A DNA stretch of 64,000 nucleotides from Alcanivorax sp. (lineage in GTDB: Bacteria; Pseudomonadota; Gammaproteobacteria; Pseudomonadales; Alcanivoracaceae). The DNA is taken from NCBI RefSeq assembly GCF_002733835.1, contig NZ_NVWY01000001.1, positions 62,001 through 126,000 on the forward strand, read 5' to 3'. The position numbers and the translations under genes are program-made. Positions 24,894 through 34,120 of this stretch are shown piece by piece; position 1 is the first letter of the stretch, and each line of letters begins with the position of its first letter. A model generated the notes under the pieces. The model saw nothing but the letters and a program-made list of their open reading frames with translations. It was not told where the DNA came from and did not search any database.

Positions 24894-25021
24894 AGTGTAC
24901 TCCACTGGCAGTTTCGGCCAGTGTCGTCAGCCGCCATGGCAAGGCAGTGACATTTGCATGACATTTGCGCGACACACGCAGAATGCGCCTGACGTTAACG
25001 AAAGCGCCGCAGGAGAGCACC

Positions 25022-25282
25022 ATGGACGCCCCCCGCATTGCCCACACCGTACCGTTCCCGCTGCCCGTCAAAAAAGGCGATACGGTCTACTGGTGCGCCT
25101 GCGGCCTCAGCAAGACCCAGCCCTATTGCGACGGCAGCCACAAGGGCACCGGCTTCTCCCCGGTGCCCTACACCGCCACCCGGGACAAGATTGTGTTTTT
25201 CTGCGGCTGCAAACACAGCAGCAAAGGCATGATCTGCGATGGCAGCCACGTGGCACTCAAAGGCCAGGAATCCAGCCCGTGA
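25022..25282 (+). CDS. Two-domain CDGSH iron-sulfur protein
   Basis: 86 residues from ATG 25022 (AGGAGA upstream). Two CDGSH motifs each have the C-X-C-X8-C-X3-H spacing: Cys25/27/36 with His40 ([16 protein letters not shown]) and Cys61/63/72 with His76 ([16 protein letters not shown]). Each should hold a [2Fe-2S] cluster in the 3Cys-1His manner; the tandem form resembles MiNT-type proteins. There is no membrane anchor. It overlaps the downstream gene by GTGA, so they are co-transcribed. Its role in redox or iron handling is by family. Confidence 0.92.
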   Translation: MDAPRIAHTVPFPLPVKKGDTVYWCACGLSKTQPYCDGSHKGTGFSPVPYTATRDKIVFFCGCKHSSKGMICDGSHVALKGQESSP

Positions 25283-26199
25283 TAGGCAAGCGTCACCCCT
25301 TCATTACCCTGATGCTGGGGCTGCTGGCCAGCGGCATTCAGGCCGATCCAGCGCCTGCCCCGAGCCCCCCGCTTCAGGTCGCCGTTCCCGCCGATGTGTA
25401 CCACGACTATCAATGCTGGTTAAGGCATCGTCAGGTACTGCGTATAACCGACTACCGGGGCGATTGCAGCCGCCGGGACGTCATCGAAGTCGCGCTGCTT
25501 CAGCAGGCCCTTGCCCTGGGTAGGGGCGCTGTTGGTGGCACTGCAGGGCAGAGTGGAGAGGTTAGAGGAAACAGCCACGAACTGGAGTGGGTCATCGTAA
25601 ACAGCTACGAACGGACCCTCACAGAAATGGATCAAGGGCGCCTGGACCTGGCCGCCACCTCACTGTGGCGAGAGGATATCGCGCTGCGCGATAACCTGTG
25701 GGCCAGCACGGCACTGCTAGGGCCCGGCAGCAATCTGGCACAACTGTATGGGCGGGCAGAAACCGCGAAGAACACAACCCTGACCGAGACCGGGCAATTG
25801 GCCGACTTTCGCCTGGTCAGCTCCCGGCAGTGGCGAGCAGACTGGCAGTTGCTAACGAACCTGCCCCATGGCGAGCTGCTGGATGCGCCCCGCTGGATGA
25901 CCATGGTTCGCTGGGTAGAAAGCGGGCGGGCGGACCTGCTGCTGGCCCCGCCCCTCACCGCCGGCACGCCCGTGCTGCGCGTCAAGGGCAGCACCCTGCA
26001 CCCGGTGCCCGGCGGCATCCTGTGCCTGCCGGGCAGCCGCCATTTTGCGGTTTCCCGCCAGCACCCTGAAGCCGACGCCATCCAGCAAGCACTGAATAAG
26101 GGCATCAACACACTGCGCCAGCAAGGCCGCCTGCGCCGGGCCTATGAGCAGGCGGGCGCCCTGCAGGCGCCCACTCATACACTCAATCACTGCCAGTGA
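25279..26199 (+). CDS. Periplasmic family 3 solute-binding-like protein
   Basis: GTG 25279 overlaps the CDGSH stop (GTGA), with AGGAA upstream; 306 residues. A signal peptide ([12 protein letters not shown]) is followed by a two-lobe binding-protein-like fold: [24 protein letters not shown] (the 'L..GR.D' segment typical of SBP_bac_3), and [11 protein letters not shown] later. There is no transporter gene beside it, so it may act as a sensor or orphan receptor. An in-frame open stretch to 24739 lies across the intergenic region and opposite olsB and is not coding. Confidence 0.75.
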   Translation: MIGKRHPFITLMLGLLASGIQADPAPAPSPPLQVAVPADVYHDYQCWLRHRQVLRITDYRGDCSRRDVIEVALLQQALALGRGAVGGTAGQSGEVRGNSHELEWVIVNSYERTLTEMDQGRLDLAATSLWREDIALRDNLWASTALLGPGSNLAQLYGRAETAKNTTLTETGQLADFRLVSSRQWRADWQLLTNLPHGELLDAPRWMTMVRWVESGRADLLLAPPLTAGTPVLRVKGSTLHPVPGGILCLPGSRHFAVSRQHPEADAIQQALNKGINTLRQQGRLRRAYEQAGALQAPTHTLNHCQ

Positions 26200-26209
26200 G
26201 GGAGCGCCC

Positions 26210-28876
26210 TCACCCGGTGTTGCGCAGGCCCGCCGCAATACCGGCAATGGTCACCATCAGTGCGCTTTCCAGGGTCTCATCACCGTCCTGCTGACGTAGC
26301 CGCGCCATCAGTTCCGCCTGCAGCAGATGCAACGGGTCGGTGTACGGGTCACGCACGCGGATGGACCAGCGCATCACCGGATTGTTATCCAGCAGATCTT
26401 CGCGGCCAGTGAGCGCAGACAAGGCACTGACCGTGGCAGTGAGCCGCTCACGCAGCACCTCCCCCAAACGCATCAGGCCAGCATCATCGCCAGCCAGGCG
26501 CTCTTCATACCAGGCCGCCACCCGCAGGTCGGACTTGGCCAGTACCATTTCCAGCATATCCACCACGCCCTGGAAAAACGGCCACTCGCTGGCCATTTCC
26601 CGCACCATGCTATTTTGTGCCGCATCGTTCTGGGCATCTTCCAGAGCGGCACCGGTGCCCAGCCAGGCGGGCAGCATCAGGCGGATCTGGGTCCAGGCGA
26701 ACACCCAGGGAATCGCCCGCAACGAGCTGATGCCCTGGTCCGACTTGCGGCGGGCCGGGCGGCTGCCCAGGGCCAGCCGCGAGAGTTCGGTTTCCGGCGT
26801 CACGGTACGCAGGTAACGCACCAGTTCGGGCTCATCGCGCACCACACCCCGATAGCCCGCCACAGAGGTATCGGTCAACGCCTGCATCTGCTGGCGCCAC
26901 TCCGCCCGCGCCGCCTGGGGCGGCAACAGGGTCGCCTCCAGCGTCGCCGCCACATACTGCTCCAGGTTGAACACCGCCACCGACGGGCGGCCATATTTGA
27001 AGCGAATCACCTCACCCTGCTCTGTCACCCGGATGCGACCGGCCACCGAGCCCGGCGGCTGTGACAACAACGCCATGCGGGTGGGCGAGCCGCCGCGGGA
27101 AATGGAACCGCCACGGCCATGGAACAGGGTGAGCGGAATGCCGTTGTCGGCAAATAACGCAGTGAGCTTTTCCTGGGCACGGTACTGGGCCCAGGCGGCA
27201 CCGAGAAACCCGGCGTCCTTGGCGGAATCGGAATAGCCAATCATCACTTCCTGGCCCGCCGCCACCCGCTCCCGGTAGAACGGCAGCGCCAACAGGGCCG
27301 ACATGGTCTGCTCTGCGCCGTCCAGATCGTCCAGGGTTTCAAACAGCGGCACCACGCGCATGGGCTCGCGGACACCGGCGATTTTCTGCAGCAGCATCAC
27401 CGCCATCACATCGGACGGCGTGGTCGCCATGGAAATCACGTAGGCCCCCAGCCCTTCACTGCCCTGCTCGGCAATCACCTCACAGGTGGCCAACACCTCG
27501 GCCACCTCGGGGGTACAGTGTTCACTATCGCGGAAGGCGGCATCAATGAGCGGCCGGCGCGCCTGCAGTTCCTCTACCAGAAACGCCTGGCGGGCCGCTT
27601 CATCCCAGTCGTTGTAACTGCCCAGCTGCAGATAGCGGGTAATCGCATTCAGCACCTCACTGTGGCGGGTGGATTCCTGGCGGATATCCAGCCGCAACAG
27701 GGTAATCCCGAAGCAGTTCAGGCGGCGCAGGGTGTTCTTCAAATCACCGTCGGCGATATCGCTCAACCCCACGGCGCGTAACGAGCGATCCAGCATCTGC
27801 AGCGGCGCCATCAGTTCTTCGCGGCGCAGGTACGCGTCCCCCTCCGGCACCGGCAAGCCTTCCACCTGCGCTTCCATCTGGCGACGGGTCAGGCGCAGGC
27901 GGCTGCGCACATCGCGCAACAACACCCGGTACGGTTCGTGGGTGGGGCCCGTGGCGGCCAGCAGTTCCTCACTGGCGGCTTTCATGGACAAGTCCGCCAG
28001 CAAATTCTCCACATCCCGCAGGTACAGATCCGCCGCCATCCAGCGCGCCAGCAGCAACACTTCGCGGGTCACCGGGGCGGTGACGTTGGGGTTGCCGTCC
28101 CGGTCACCGCCCATCCATGAGGCCAGCTTCACCGGCGCCCAGTCTGCTGGCGGCGCGGGCAGGCCCTGCTCGGCCAGCTGCGCTTCCAGCCGGCGTAAGA
28201 CATCCGGTACGGCCTGCCACAGGGATTGCTCAATGGTGGCAAAGCCCCATTTGGCTTCGTCCACCGGGGTGGGCTTTTCACGGCGGATTTCATCGGTGCA
28301 CCAGGCCGCCAGGATCACCCGGCGCAGCCGTTCACGGCGCAACTGGCGCTCGTCATCATTAAGATCGGAACGGTCCAGCTCACTGAGCAGATCAGCCATC
28401 TGGTCATACTTGCGAATCAGGGTGCGACGAGTGACCTCGGTGGGGTGCGCGGTCAGCACCAGCTCCACGGAAAGATCTTCCAGCGTGCCCGAGATCTGCG
28501 GTTGTGCAATTTGGTTATCCGCCAGACGCTGCAACACATCCTGCAACCCCTGATCGGTCCCCGCGTCCCCCGGATACCGCTGGTGCTGACGATGCAAGCG
28601 CTCCCGGTGATGCTGCTCGGCAATATTACTCAGGTTGAGAAACTGGCTGAACGCCCGGGCCACTTCCAGCAGGGTGGCGTCGTCCAGGGGAGAGAGCAGG
28701 TCGCGTAGCGACGCCAGCGACTCGCCTCCCTCGGTGCGCGTCGCCACAGAGGCCTGGCGGATTTTTTCCACCGTCTCATACATGGAATCGCCGGCCTGCT
28801 GGCGCAGGCATTCACCCAACAAGTCGCCCAACAAGCGGACATCGTCACGCAATGGTGCATTTACATTGTGATCCAC
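26210..28876 (-). CDS. ppc: Phosphoenolpyruvate carboxylase
   Basis: 888 residues, the usual length. Catalytic His144 sits in LVLTAHPTEVTRR, and the second signature is FHGRGGSISRGGSPTRMAL with GYSDSAKDAGFL ahead of it. The C terminus ends AGLRNTG, as in most bacterial enzymes. It carboxylates phosphoenolpyruvate to oxaloacetate and refills the TCA cycle. The start is GTG 28876 with AAGGAGG four bases upstream. It is convergent with the CDGSH/binding-protein pair, with 10 bases between. Confidence 0.96.
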   Translation of the reverse strand: MDHNVNAPLRDDVRLLGDLLGECLRQQAGDSMYETVEKIRQASVATRTEGGESLASLRDLLSPLDDATLLEVARAFSQFLNLSNIAEQHHRERLHRQHQRYPGDAGTDQGLQDVLQRLADNQIAQPQISGTLEDLSVELVLTAHPTEVTRRTLIRKYDQMADLLSELDRSDLNDDERQLRRERLRRVILAAWCTDEIRREKPTPVDEAKWGFATIEQSLWQAVPDVLRRLEAQLAEQGLPAPPADWAPVKLASWMGGDRDGNPNVTAPVTREVLLLARWMAADLYLRDVENLLADLSMKAASEELLAATGPTHEPYRVLLRDVRSRLRLTRRQMEAQVEGLPVPEGDAYLRREELMAPLQMLDRSLRAVGLSDIADGDLKNTLRRLNCFGITLLRLDIRQESTRHSEVLNAITRYLQLGSYNDWDEAARQAFLVEELQARRPLIDAAFRDSEHCTPEVAEVLATCEVIAEQGSEGLGAYVISMATTPSDVMAVMLLQKIAGVREPMRVVPLFETLDDLDGAEQTMSALLALPFYRERVAAGQEVMIGYSDSAKDAGFLGAAWAQYRAQEKLTALFADNGIPLTLFHGRGGSISRGGSPTRMALLSQPPGSVAGRIRVTEQGEVIRFKYGRPSVAVFNLEQYVAATLEATLLPPQAARAEWRQQMQALTDTSVAGYRGVVRDEPELVRYLRTVTPETELSRLALGSRPARRKSDQGISSLRAIPWVFAWTQIRLMLPAWLGTGAALEDAQNDAAQNSMVREMASEWPFFQGVVDMLEMVLAKSDLRVAAWYEERLAGDDAGLMRLGEVLRERLTATVSALSALTGREDLLDNNPVMRWSIRVRDPYTDPLHLLQAELMARLRQQDGDETLESALMVTIAGIAAGLRNTG

Positions 28877-29057
28877 TGTGCCTCCTTACGGTGCAGGAAC
28901 ATTCGCCAACGCCTACCATACCGACTCTTCAGGTCCAGACCATGACCGGTAAACGCCTCTCAACGTACAGTTTTAACAAGATTACACCGCCGGGCATCTT
29001 TATTCCGCTGCCAGGGTGCCGCAACATAGGCCCCCTAATGAACCTGGGATCGACTCA

Positions 29058-30002
29058 ATGATGAACACCTCAAGCCGTATCACCTCGGATCAGGGTGTGG
29101 TGCTGATGCAGTATCTGGCGCGGGCGCTGTTTGCGGGCCTGGCGGTGATGTATTTCCACCATGCGGACCATTTTTTCTTCACCCTGCCCCAGGCGACACC
29201 GTGGCTGCTGTTCAGCGCCTATATCGGCATTCAGCTTTTGCTGTTGATCTGGCGCCCGGCCAATGCTGACGCCTTCGCTTCCGCGCTCGACCTGCTGACC
29301 CTGGGTATCGTGCTGCTACTGGATGCTGGCGACCCACCGCCAACCATGGCCCTGCTGTTTATCGCCGTGCTCAGTAACGGCCTGCTGCATGGGCTCAAGC
29401 GTTTCCTGATCATGCTCGCCGGGGCCGAAATCGTGCTGGCGTTTGTGTTACCCATCCGCCTGAGCTACACCGATGCCCCCACCGCTTCTGCCAGCCTGTT
29501 CCTGGTCGCGGCACTCAGCGCCTGCATGCTCTATTTCGGCTTGATGATCTGGCGTAACCAGCATCTGTCCCGGGCCGCACTGGAAGCCACCTGGCGCGAC
29601 CCGGATACCGACTTCATCAGCCGCGAAGCCCTGGTCAGTACCGCTGGCTGGCTAGTGCCACTGCATGATCGCATTTCCTCGCCGCTGACCCTGGCGCTGG
29701 TGCAACACAACGAACTGCCACTCCTGGCCGACCGGGTCGCCCAACGCATCCGCCGCAGCGATGTGGCCGCCCGCTATGATGAACAACACCTGGCCCTGCT
29801 GCTGCCCTGCACCGCCACGGCCGCCGCCGAGCAGCTGCTCAATGATCTGCGCGACCGGCACCCAGGCCTGCGCGCCGCCGTAATGACCCTGACCGATGGC
29901 GACGCCGCCCTGGAGCAGGCGTTCTCTCACCTGCAGACGTCCATGGCCCGCACCACGGAAGAAGATAACCACTGGCTGGCCCATGCGCCGCCAATGAACT
30001 GA
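29058..30002 (+). CDS. Membrane protein with a degenerate GGDEF-like C-terminal domain
   Basis: 314 residues from ATG 29058. Six transmembrane helices occupy about 20-165. The C-terminal part has the secondary pattern of a GGDEF domain (DTDFISREAL, then VAQRIRRSDVAARYDEQHLALLLP, then AEQLLNDLR). At the position of the GG[D/E]EF loop (about 239-244) it reads RYDEQH, so catalysis is unlikely. It may be a c-di-GMP-related sensor that has lost activity or a new scaffold. Family assignment is from pattern only. Confidence 0.65.
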   Translation: MMNTSSRITSDQGVVLMQYLARALFAGLAVMYFHHADHFFFTLPQATPWLLFSAYIGIQLLLLIWRPANADAFASALDLLTLGIVLLLDAGDPPPTMALLFIAVLSNGLLHGLKRFLIMLAGAEIVLAFVLPIRLSYTDAPTASASLFLVAALSACMLYFGLMIWRNQHLSRAALEATWRDPDTDFISREALVSTAGWLVPLHDRISSPLTLALVQHNELPLLADRVAQRIRRSDVAARYDEQHLALLLPCTATAAAEQLLNDLRDRHPGLRAAVMTLTDGDAALEQAFSHLQTSMARTTEEDNHWLAHAPPMN

Positions 30003-30163
30003 GCCAGCCACGTCGCACGTCTGACGCCACAGGCCTTGACCTAACCCGCGAGGGAAGTCAGGCCTGTCACCGCAAGGCACCTGAAACAAATAAAACACGC
30101 TTCGCTCACACAGCCTTGTCGGCCTTTGCGCTAAACTGATCTAAATAATGACAAGGCATCCCT

Positions 30164-31849
30164 ATGCCCCTTCGCACCGTTTTCACCACTTTGCTCGCCG
30201 GCCTGCTGACCACCCTCGGCACGCTAGCCCAAGCCGCCGACAGCCCCAGCGCGCGCATTGTCGGTGGTAACCAGGCCCCTGCTGATCGCTGGCCGTGGAT
30301 GGCACAACTCGCCATCGACGACCCCAATCTTCCCGGCGGCTATCTGCTCTGTGGTGCCAGCCAGCTCAGCCCCCGCTGGGTACTCACCGCTTACCATTGC
30401 ACCCAGTACCAGAATGATGCCCTGGCCACCGCCAATCGCATGTTTGTTTATATCGGTGAAACCGAACGCAAAGGCACCTCACCTCAACCGGGGCGCATTC
30501 CGGTAGAAGCGATTTACCGCCATGCGAACTTCAATAATTTTTCCTTTGCCCATGATCTTGCCCTGTTGCGTATTCCTGCCACCAGCAACAACCAATGGCC
30601 GAGCCTGGCGGACAACGGTACCTTTGCGGAACTGGAAGGCCGTTCATTGAATCAACGTGACGAAGCAGTAACCGCCTTGGGGTGGGGCCAGACGGGCAGC
30701 GGCGACCTCAGTGTCTTTCTGCGCGAAGTGCAACTGGATTACATCCCCAAAAATACCTGCCAGAGTCTTTCCACCCTGATCATTCCCGATTCAACCATCT
30801 GCGCGGCAGAGCTGAATCCGGTCAACAATATCAACCAGGACACCTGCTTCGGCGACAGCGGCGGCCCCCTGTTTATCGGCGAAGAGCCCAACCCCTGGCT
30901 GGTCGGCCTGACCAGCTTTGGCCTGGAAAACTGTGCGTCTGGCGCCCCCGCCGGGTACAACCACGTCACCAAAGAAATTGCAGAAATCGAGCGGCTGACC
31001 ACGCAAGGCGGCGTACCGCTGGTGGATATGACCATCAGCGGTGGTACGAGGCGCCACTATCAACCCCTAAACGGCACCCAGACCCTCACCGCTACCCTGC
31101 GCAACAACAGCACCAGCAATACGGCCACCGACGCCACTGTGAGCCGCTCGCTCATCGGCAGTCTGACCACCAGCGCCCGCTTTGACTGGAACGGCTGCAG
31201 CACCCTGACCTCTGCCAGCCGCTGTACCGTGGCCAGCAACCTGGCCGCGGGCGCTTCCCGCACAGGTAACGTGGCGGTGACCGACAGCAGTGGCACCGAC
31301 CAGGTCGTCACCCTCACACTCAGGGCCAGTGCCGATGAAAACGACTACCGCCGCCGCAACGATAGCCTCACGCAGGAAATTGTTTTTTCCGACAATCCCG
31401 ACCTGGCCCTGTCCGCCGCCCAACAGACCAGCAGCCCCACCCGAGCCACAGTAGCGCTAACCCTGAGCAATCACTCTCCGCTGAATGCCGCCACCAACAC
31501 CGGCATCAGCTTCCCGCTCCCCGCCAATACTCAACTGGTCAACGGCCCGGCACTGGGCTGCCAACAAAGCAACCCGGTGTACTGCCCTGTCGGCAACCTC
31601 AGCCCGGAACAAAGCGAAATCCTGACACTGGAGTTCACCACTGACACCGGCATCAACCAGGCTTTCACCTTCACCGCCAACGCCGACCAAAACGACATCC
31701 CCGGCGACACCGATACACAGGCGGATGTCACCGTGCAGTACAACGCCACCGTCAACACCGCTGCAAGTGACAGCAGCGGAAGCGGAGGTGCGTCACTGTG
31801 GCTGGGGCTCATGGCATTGCTGCTGGGCGTGCGCCGACAGCGCAACTGA
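30164..31849 (+). CDS. Secreted trypsin-like serine protease with GlyGly-CTERM tail
   Basis: 561 residues: signal peptide (1-25), propeptide cut before IVGG (32), and an S1 domain with His78 (TAYHC), Asp131 (HDLALLRI) and Ser232 (GDSGGP). Asp226 lies six before Ser232, which predicts cleavage after Arg/Lys. Two beta-rich repeats follow (290-410 and 415-530). The C terminus SSGSGGASLWLGLMALLLG followed by RRQRN is a GlyGly-CTERM sorting signal handled by rhombosortase and type II secretion. It stands alone between small intergenic gaps. Confidence 0.9.
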   Translation: MPLRTVFTTLLAGLLTTLGTLAQAADSPSARIVGGNQAPADRWPWMAQLAIDDPNLPGGYLLCGASQLSPRWVLTAYHCTQYQNDALATANRMFVYIGETERKGTSPQPGRIPVEAIYRHANFNNFSFAHDLALLRIPATSNNQWPSLADNGTFAELEGRSLNQRDEAVTALGWGQTGSGDLSVFLREVQLDYIPKNTCQSLSTLIIPDSTICAAELNPVNNINQDTCFGDSGGPLFIGEEPNPWLVGLTSFGLENCASGAPAGYNHVTKEIAEIERLTTQGGVPLVDMTISGGTRRHYQPLNGTQTLTATLRNNSTSNTATDATVSRSLIGSLTTSARFDWNGCSTLTSASRCTVASNLAAGASRTGNVAVTDSSGTDQVVTLTLRASADENDYRRRNDSLTQEIVFSDNPDLALSAAQQTSSPTRATVALTLSNHSPLNAATNTGISFPLPANTQLVNGPALGCQQSNPVYCPVGNLSPEQSEILTLEFTTDTGINQAFTFTANADQNDIPGDTDTQADVTVQYNATVNTAASDSSGSGGASLWLGLMALLLGVRRQRN

Positions 31850-31915
31850 CTTGTCTGCCTGTCACCGCACCTTTATTCTTCCCGGTTTACTGATCAGCAC
31901 ACTGGGGAGACGTAC

Positions 31916-33844
31916 GTGAAGGCCAAGCCAAGTTATCGCGCCGACATCGAAGGCCTGCGCGCACTGGCCGTCATCCTGGTGATCCTGTACCACTATCAGG
32001 TGCCGGGCATTACGGGCGGTTTTATCGGTGTCGATGTCTTTTTCGTCATCTCCGGTTTCGTCATCACCCAGCTACTGGAGCGGGCCTTCCAGAAAGGAAC
32101 TTTCCGGTTTCGCGATTTTTATGCCCGCCGTATCCGCCGCCTGGTGCCGGTGTTTCTTCTGGTCTCCACCGCCACCTTTCTGATGATCTCGCCGTTTTAT
32201 ATCGGCGACGCCTACTATATTTTTGCCAAAAGCTGGATCGCCTCACTGATCGGGCTGAGCAACCTCTACTACTTCAACGAGCTCACCCAGTATTTCGCCC
32301 CGGAAACCCTGTCGCTTTCCCTGCTGCATACCTGGTCGCTGGCCGTGGAGGAACAGTTCTATCTGCTTTGGCCTGCCTCCCTGTACCTGGCCTATCGCTT
32401 CGGCAAAGGCCGCAACGCCCACTGGCCATTCCATATCACCCTGGTGGCCACCTTTGTGTTATCGGTCTATATGGCCAGCGCCCACCCCGCCGCTGCCTAC
32501 TACCTGCTGCCCGCCCGCCTGTTTGAATTCATGCTCGGTACCGGCGTCGCACTATTCAGCCAGCAGTTACCTCGCCTGAACCGGGGCAGCGCCGAAACCC
32601 TGGCGCTGATCGGCCTCACCCTGATTGTGGCCACCGCCCTGCTGATCACCAAGCACGATCACTTCCCCGGCTATAACGCGCTGTGGCCCACCCTCGGCAC
32701 CGCCATGGTCATCTACGCCGGCCTGCATCAGCCTGGCACCTTCACCGCACGGCTGTTGAGCCTGCCAGTGATGGTTTTTCTGGGCGGCATTTCCTATTCC
32801 CTTTACCTGTGGCACTGGCCACCGGTGGCGCTGATGCATTACCAGCTTATCGAGCTGACCTGGTTGAACCGGTTGCTGCTGATGGCTGGCGTCGTCGTCC
32901 TGTCCTGGCTCAGCTTTCGCTTTGTGGAAAACCGTTACCGGCACCGGGAGTGGAGCTTCAAGAAATCATTCCTGATCTTCATTCTGGCGCCGCTGATTGG
33001 CATCTGGGCAATCCAGTCCACTATCCGCATCGCCGATGACATCAGCTTCCGTATTCCCGAAGAGCGCCGCGAACTGTACAAAATTATCGCCAACAACAAT
33101 CCAGCAGACCTCTACAAACGCTGCTTCAAAGGCGAGCCAGTGGAATTCAACAGGAGCGACGCCTGCCTGTTCGGCGCCGAACCGGAAAACGGCCAGCCCA
33201 ACAGCATGTTGATTGGCGACTCCCACGCCATCGCCCAGATCGGCTTTATCGAACAGCTACTCAAGGGCACAGACTATTCCATGCTGATGGTCACCCGGGC
33301 CTCAACCCCATTCTTGCCCCCGGCCATAGCGAAAAAAGTCCAGGCCTCAGACCCAACCAAAGTGGCTCGTAACCAAGCCCTCAGCGACTACCTGAGCCAA
33401 CGCCCCATGACAGTCTTCATCGGTGCCTGGTGGAATTCGTACCTTAAGTCTGAAAGCTATCAACGCCACTTCGTAGACACCATCGGCTGGCTGAAAGATC
33501 AGGGGCACACCGTCATCGTGATGGAAGACGTGCCCGAGCTGCCCTCTTCCTCTTACGCAGAATGCCTACTGAAAAACATGGACGATTGCACGATCAGCGC
33601 TGCTGGCGTAGAAGACTCACTCGACAATTTTTACCGGTACAAACAAGCCGTCCAGCAGCGCTACCCGGACGTGCAGTGGCTTAACCCCAGAAAAGTGCTG
33701 TGCGATGGCGAACGCTGCCAGACCGTCCTGAACGGCATCCCGCTCTACCGCGATGAAAGCCATCTGAATAACGTGGGCGGGATTGAAATTGGCAAGGAAT
33801 ACCTGAAGCGATTCGGCAATCCGCTACCCGGCGCCCAGCACTAA
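31916..33844 (+). CDS. OafA/YrhL-type acyltransferase with C-terminal SGNH domain
   Basis: 642 residues from GTG 31916 (GGGGAGA upstream). The N-terminal acyltransferase_3 domain (1-360) has ten or so helices and the signature YRADIEGLRALAV and GFIGVDVFFVISGFVI. The C-terminal SGNH esterase/transferase domain shows IGDSHA (Gly434-Asp435-Ser436-His437) and DESHLN (Asp613, His616). Such fused enzymes acetylate surface polysaccharides such as O antigen or exopolysaccharide. It is followed by a hairpin terminator. The glycan partner is not in the window. Confidence 0.92.
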   Translation: MKAKPSYRADIEGLRALAVILVILYHYQVPGITGGFIGVDVFFVISGFVITQLLERAFQKGTFRFRDFYARRIRRLVPVFLLVSTATFLMISPFYIGDAYYIFAKSWIASLIGLSNLYYFNELTQYFAPETLSLSLLHTWSLAVEEQFYLLWPASLYLAYRFGKGRNAHWPFHITLVATFVLSVYMASAHPAAAYYLLPARLFEFMLGTGVALFSQQLPRLNRGSAETLALIGLTLIVATALLITKHDHFPGYNALWPTLGTAMVIYAGLHQPGTFTARLLSLPVMVFLGGISYSLYLWHWPPVALMHYQLIELTWLNRLLLMAGVVVLSWLSFRFVENRYRHREWSFKKSFLIFILAPLIGIWAIQSTIRIADDISFRIPEERRELYKIIANNNPADLYKRCFKGEPVEFNRSDACLFGAEPENGQPNSMLIGDSHAIAQIGFIEQLLKGTDYSMLMVTRASTPFLPPAIAKKVQASDPTKVARNQALSDYLSQRPMTVFIGAWWNSYLKSESYQRHFVDTIGWLKDQGHTVIVMEDVPELPSSSYAECLLKNMDDCTISAAGVEDSLDNFYRYKQAVQQRYPDVQWLNPRKVLCDGERCQTVLNGIPLYRDESHLNNVGGIEIGKEYLKRFGNPLPGAQH

Positions 33845-33866
33845 CCCCCTGGACCTGCCTCTGTCA

Positions 33867-33893
33867 GCGGTTCTGTCAGCACAACAGAACCGC
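33867..33893 (+). terminator. Hairpin after the OafA-like gene
   Basis: GCGGTTCTGT (33867-33876) pairs with ACAGAACCGC (33884-33893). There is no T run after it, so termination may be weak or the structure may only stabilise the transcript. Confidence 0.5.
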
Positions 33894-34120
33894 GCCCCCT
33901 CTCCCTAGTAACCAGTTTTGACTGTCGATGTGCTCGGCGCCCTCCTCTCCTCACTTTTCCCCTGCAAAAAGGGTCGCGAATACGTGACAAGCATCACAAT
34001 CTCTTTCGCCAAAAAAAAATCACCCTGATTTGTAAGTCTTTGCTGACAGGAAAAAACGCTCAGCACCTTATACTCCCCGCCCGATGAAAAACGCCGAATG
34101 CAAGACACAGGGGAATTATA

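Noticed and set aside
24739-25278. N-terminal extension of the binding-protein gene to 24739
   Set aside because: It covers olsB on the other strand and overlaps the CDGSH gene in another frame; a GTG with SD at 25279 gives a clean signal peptide.
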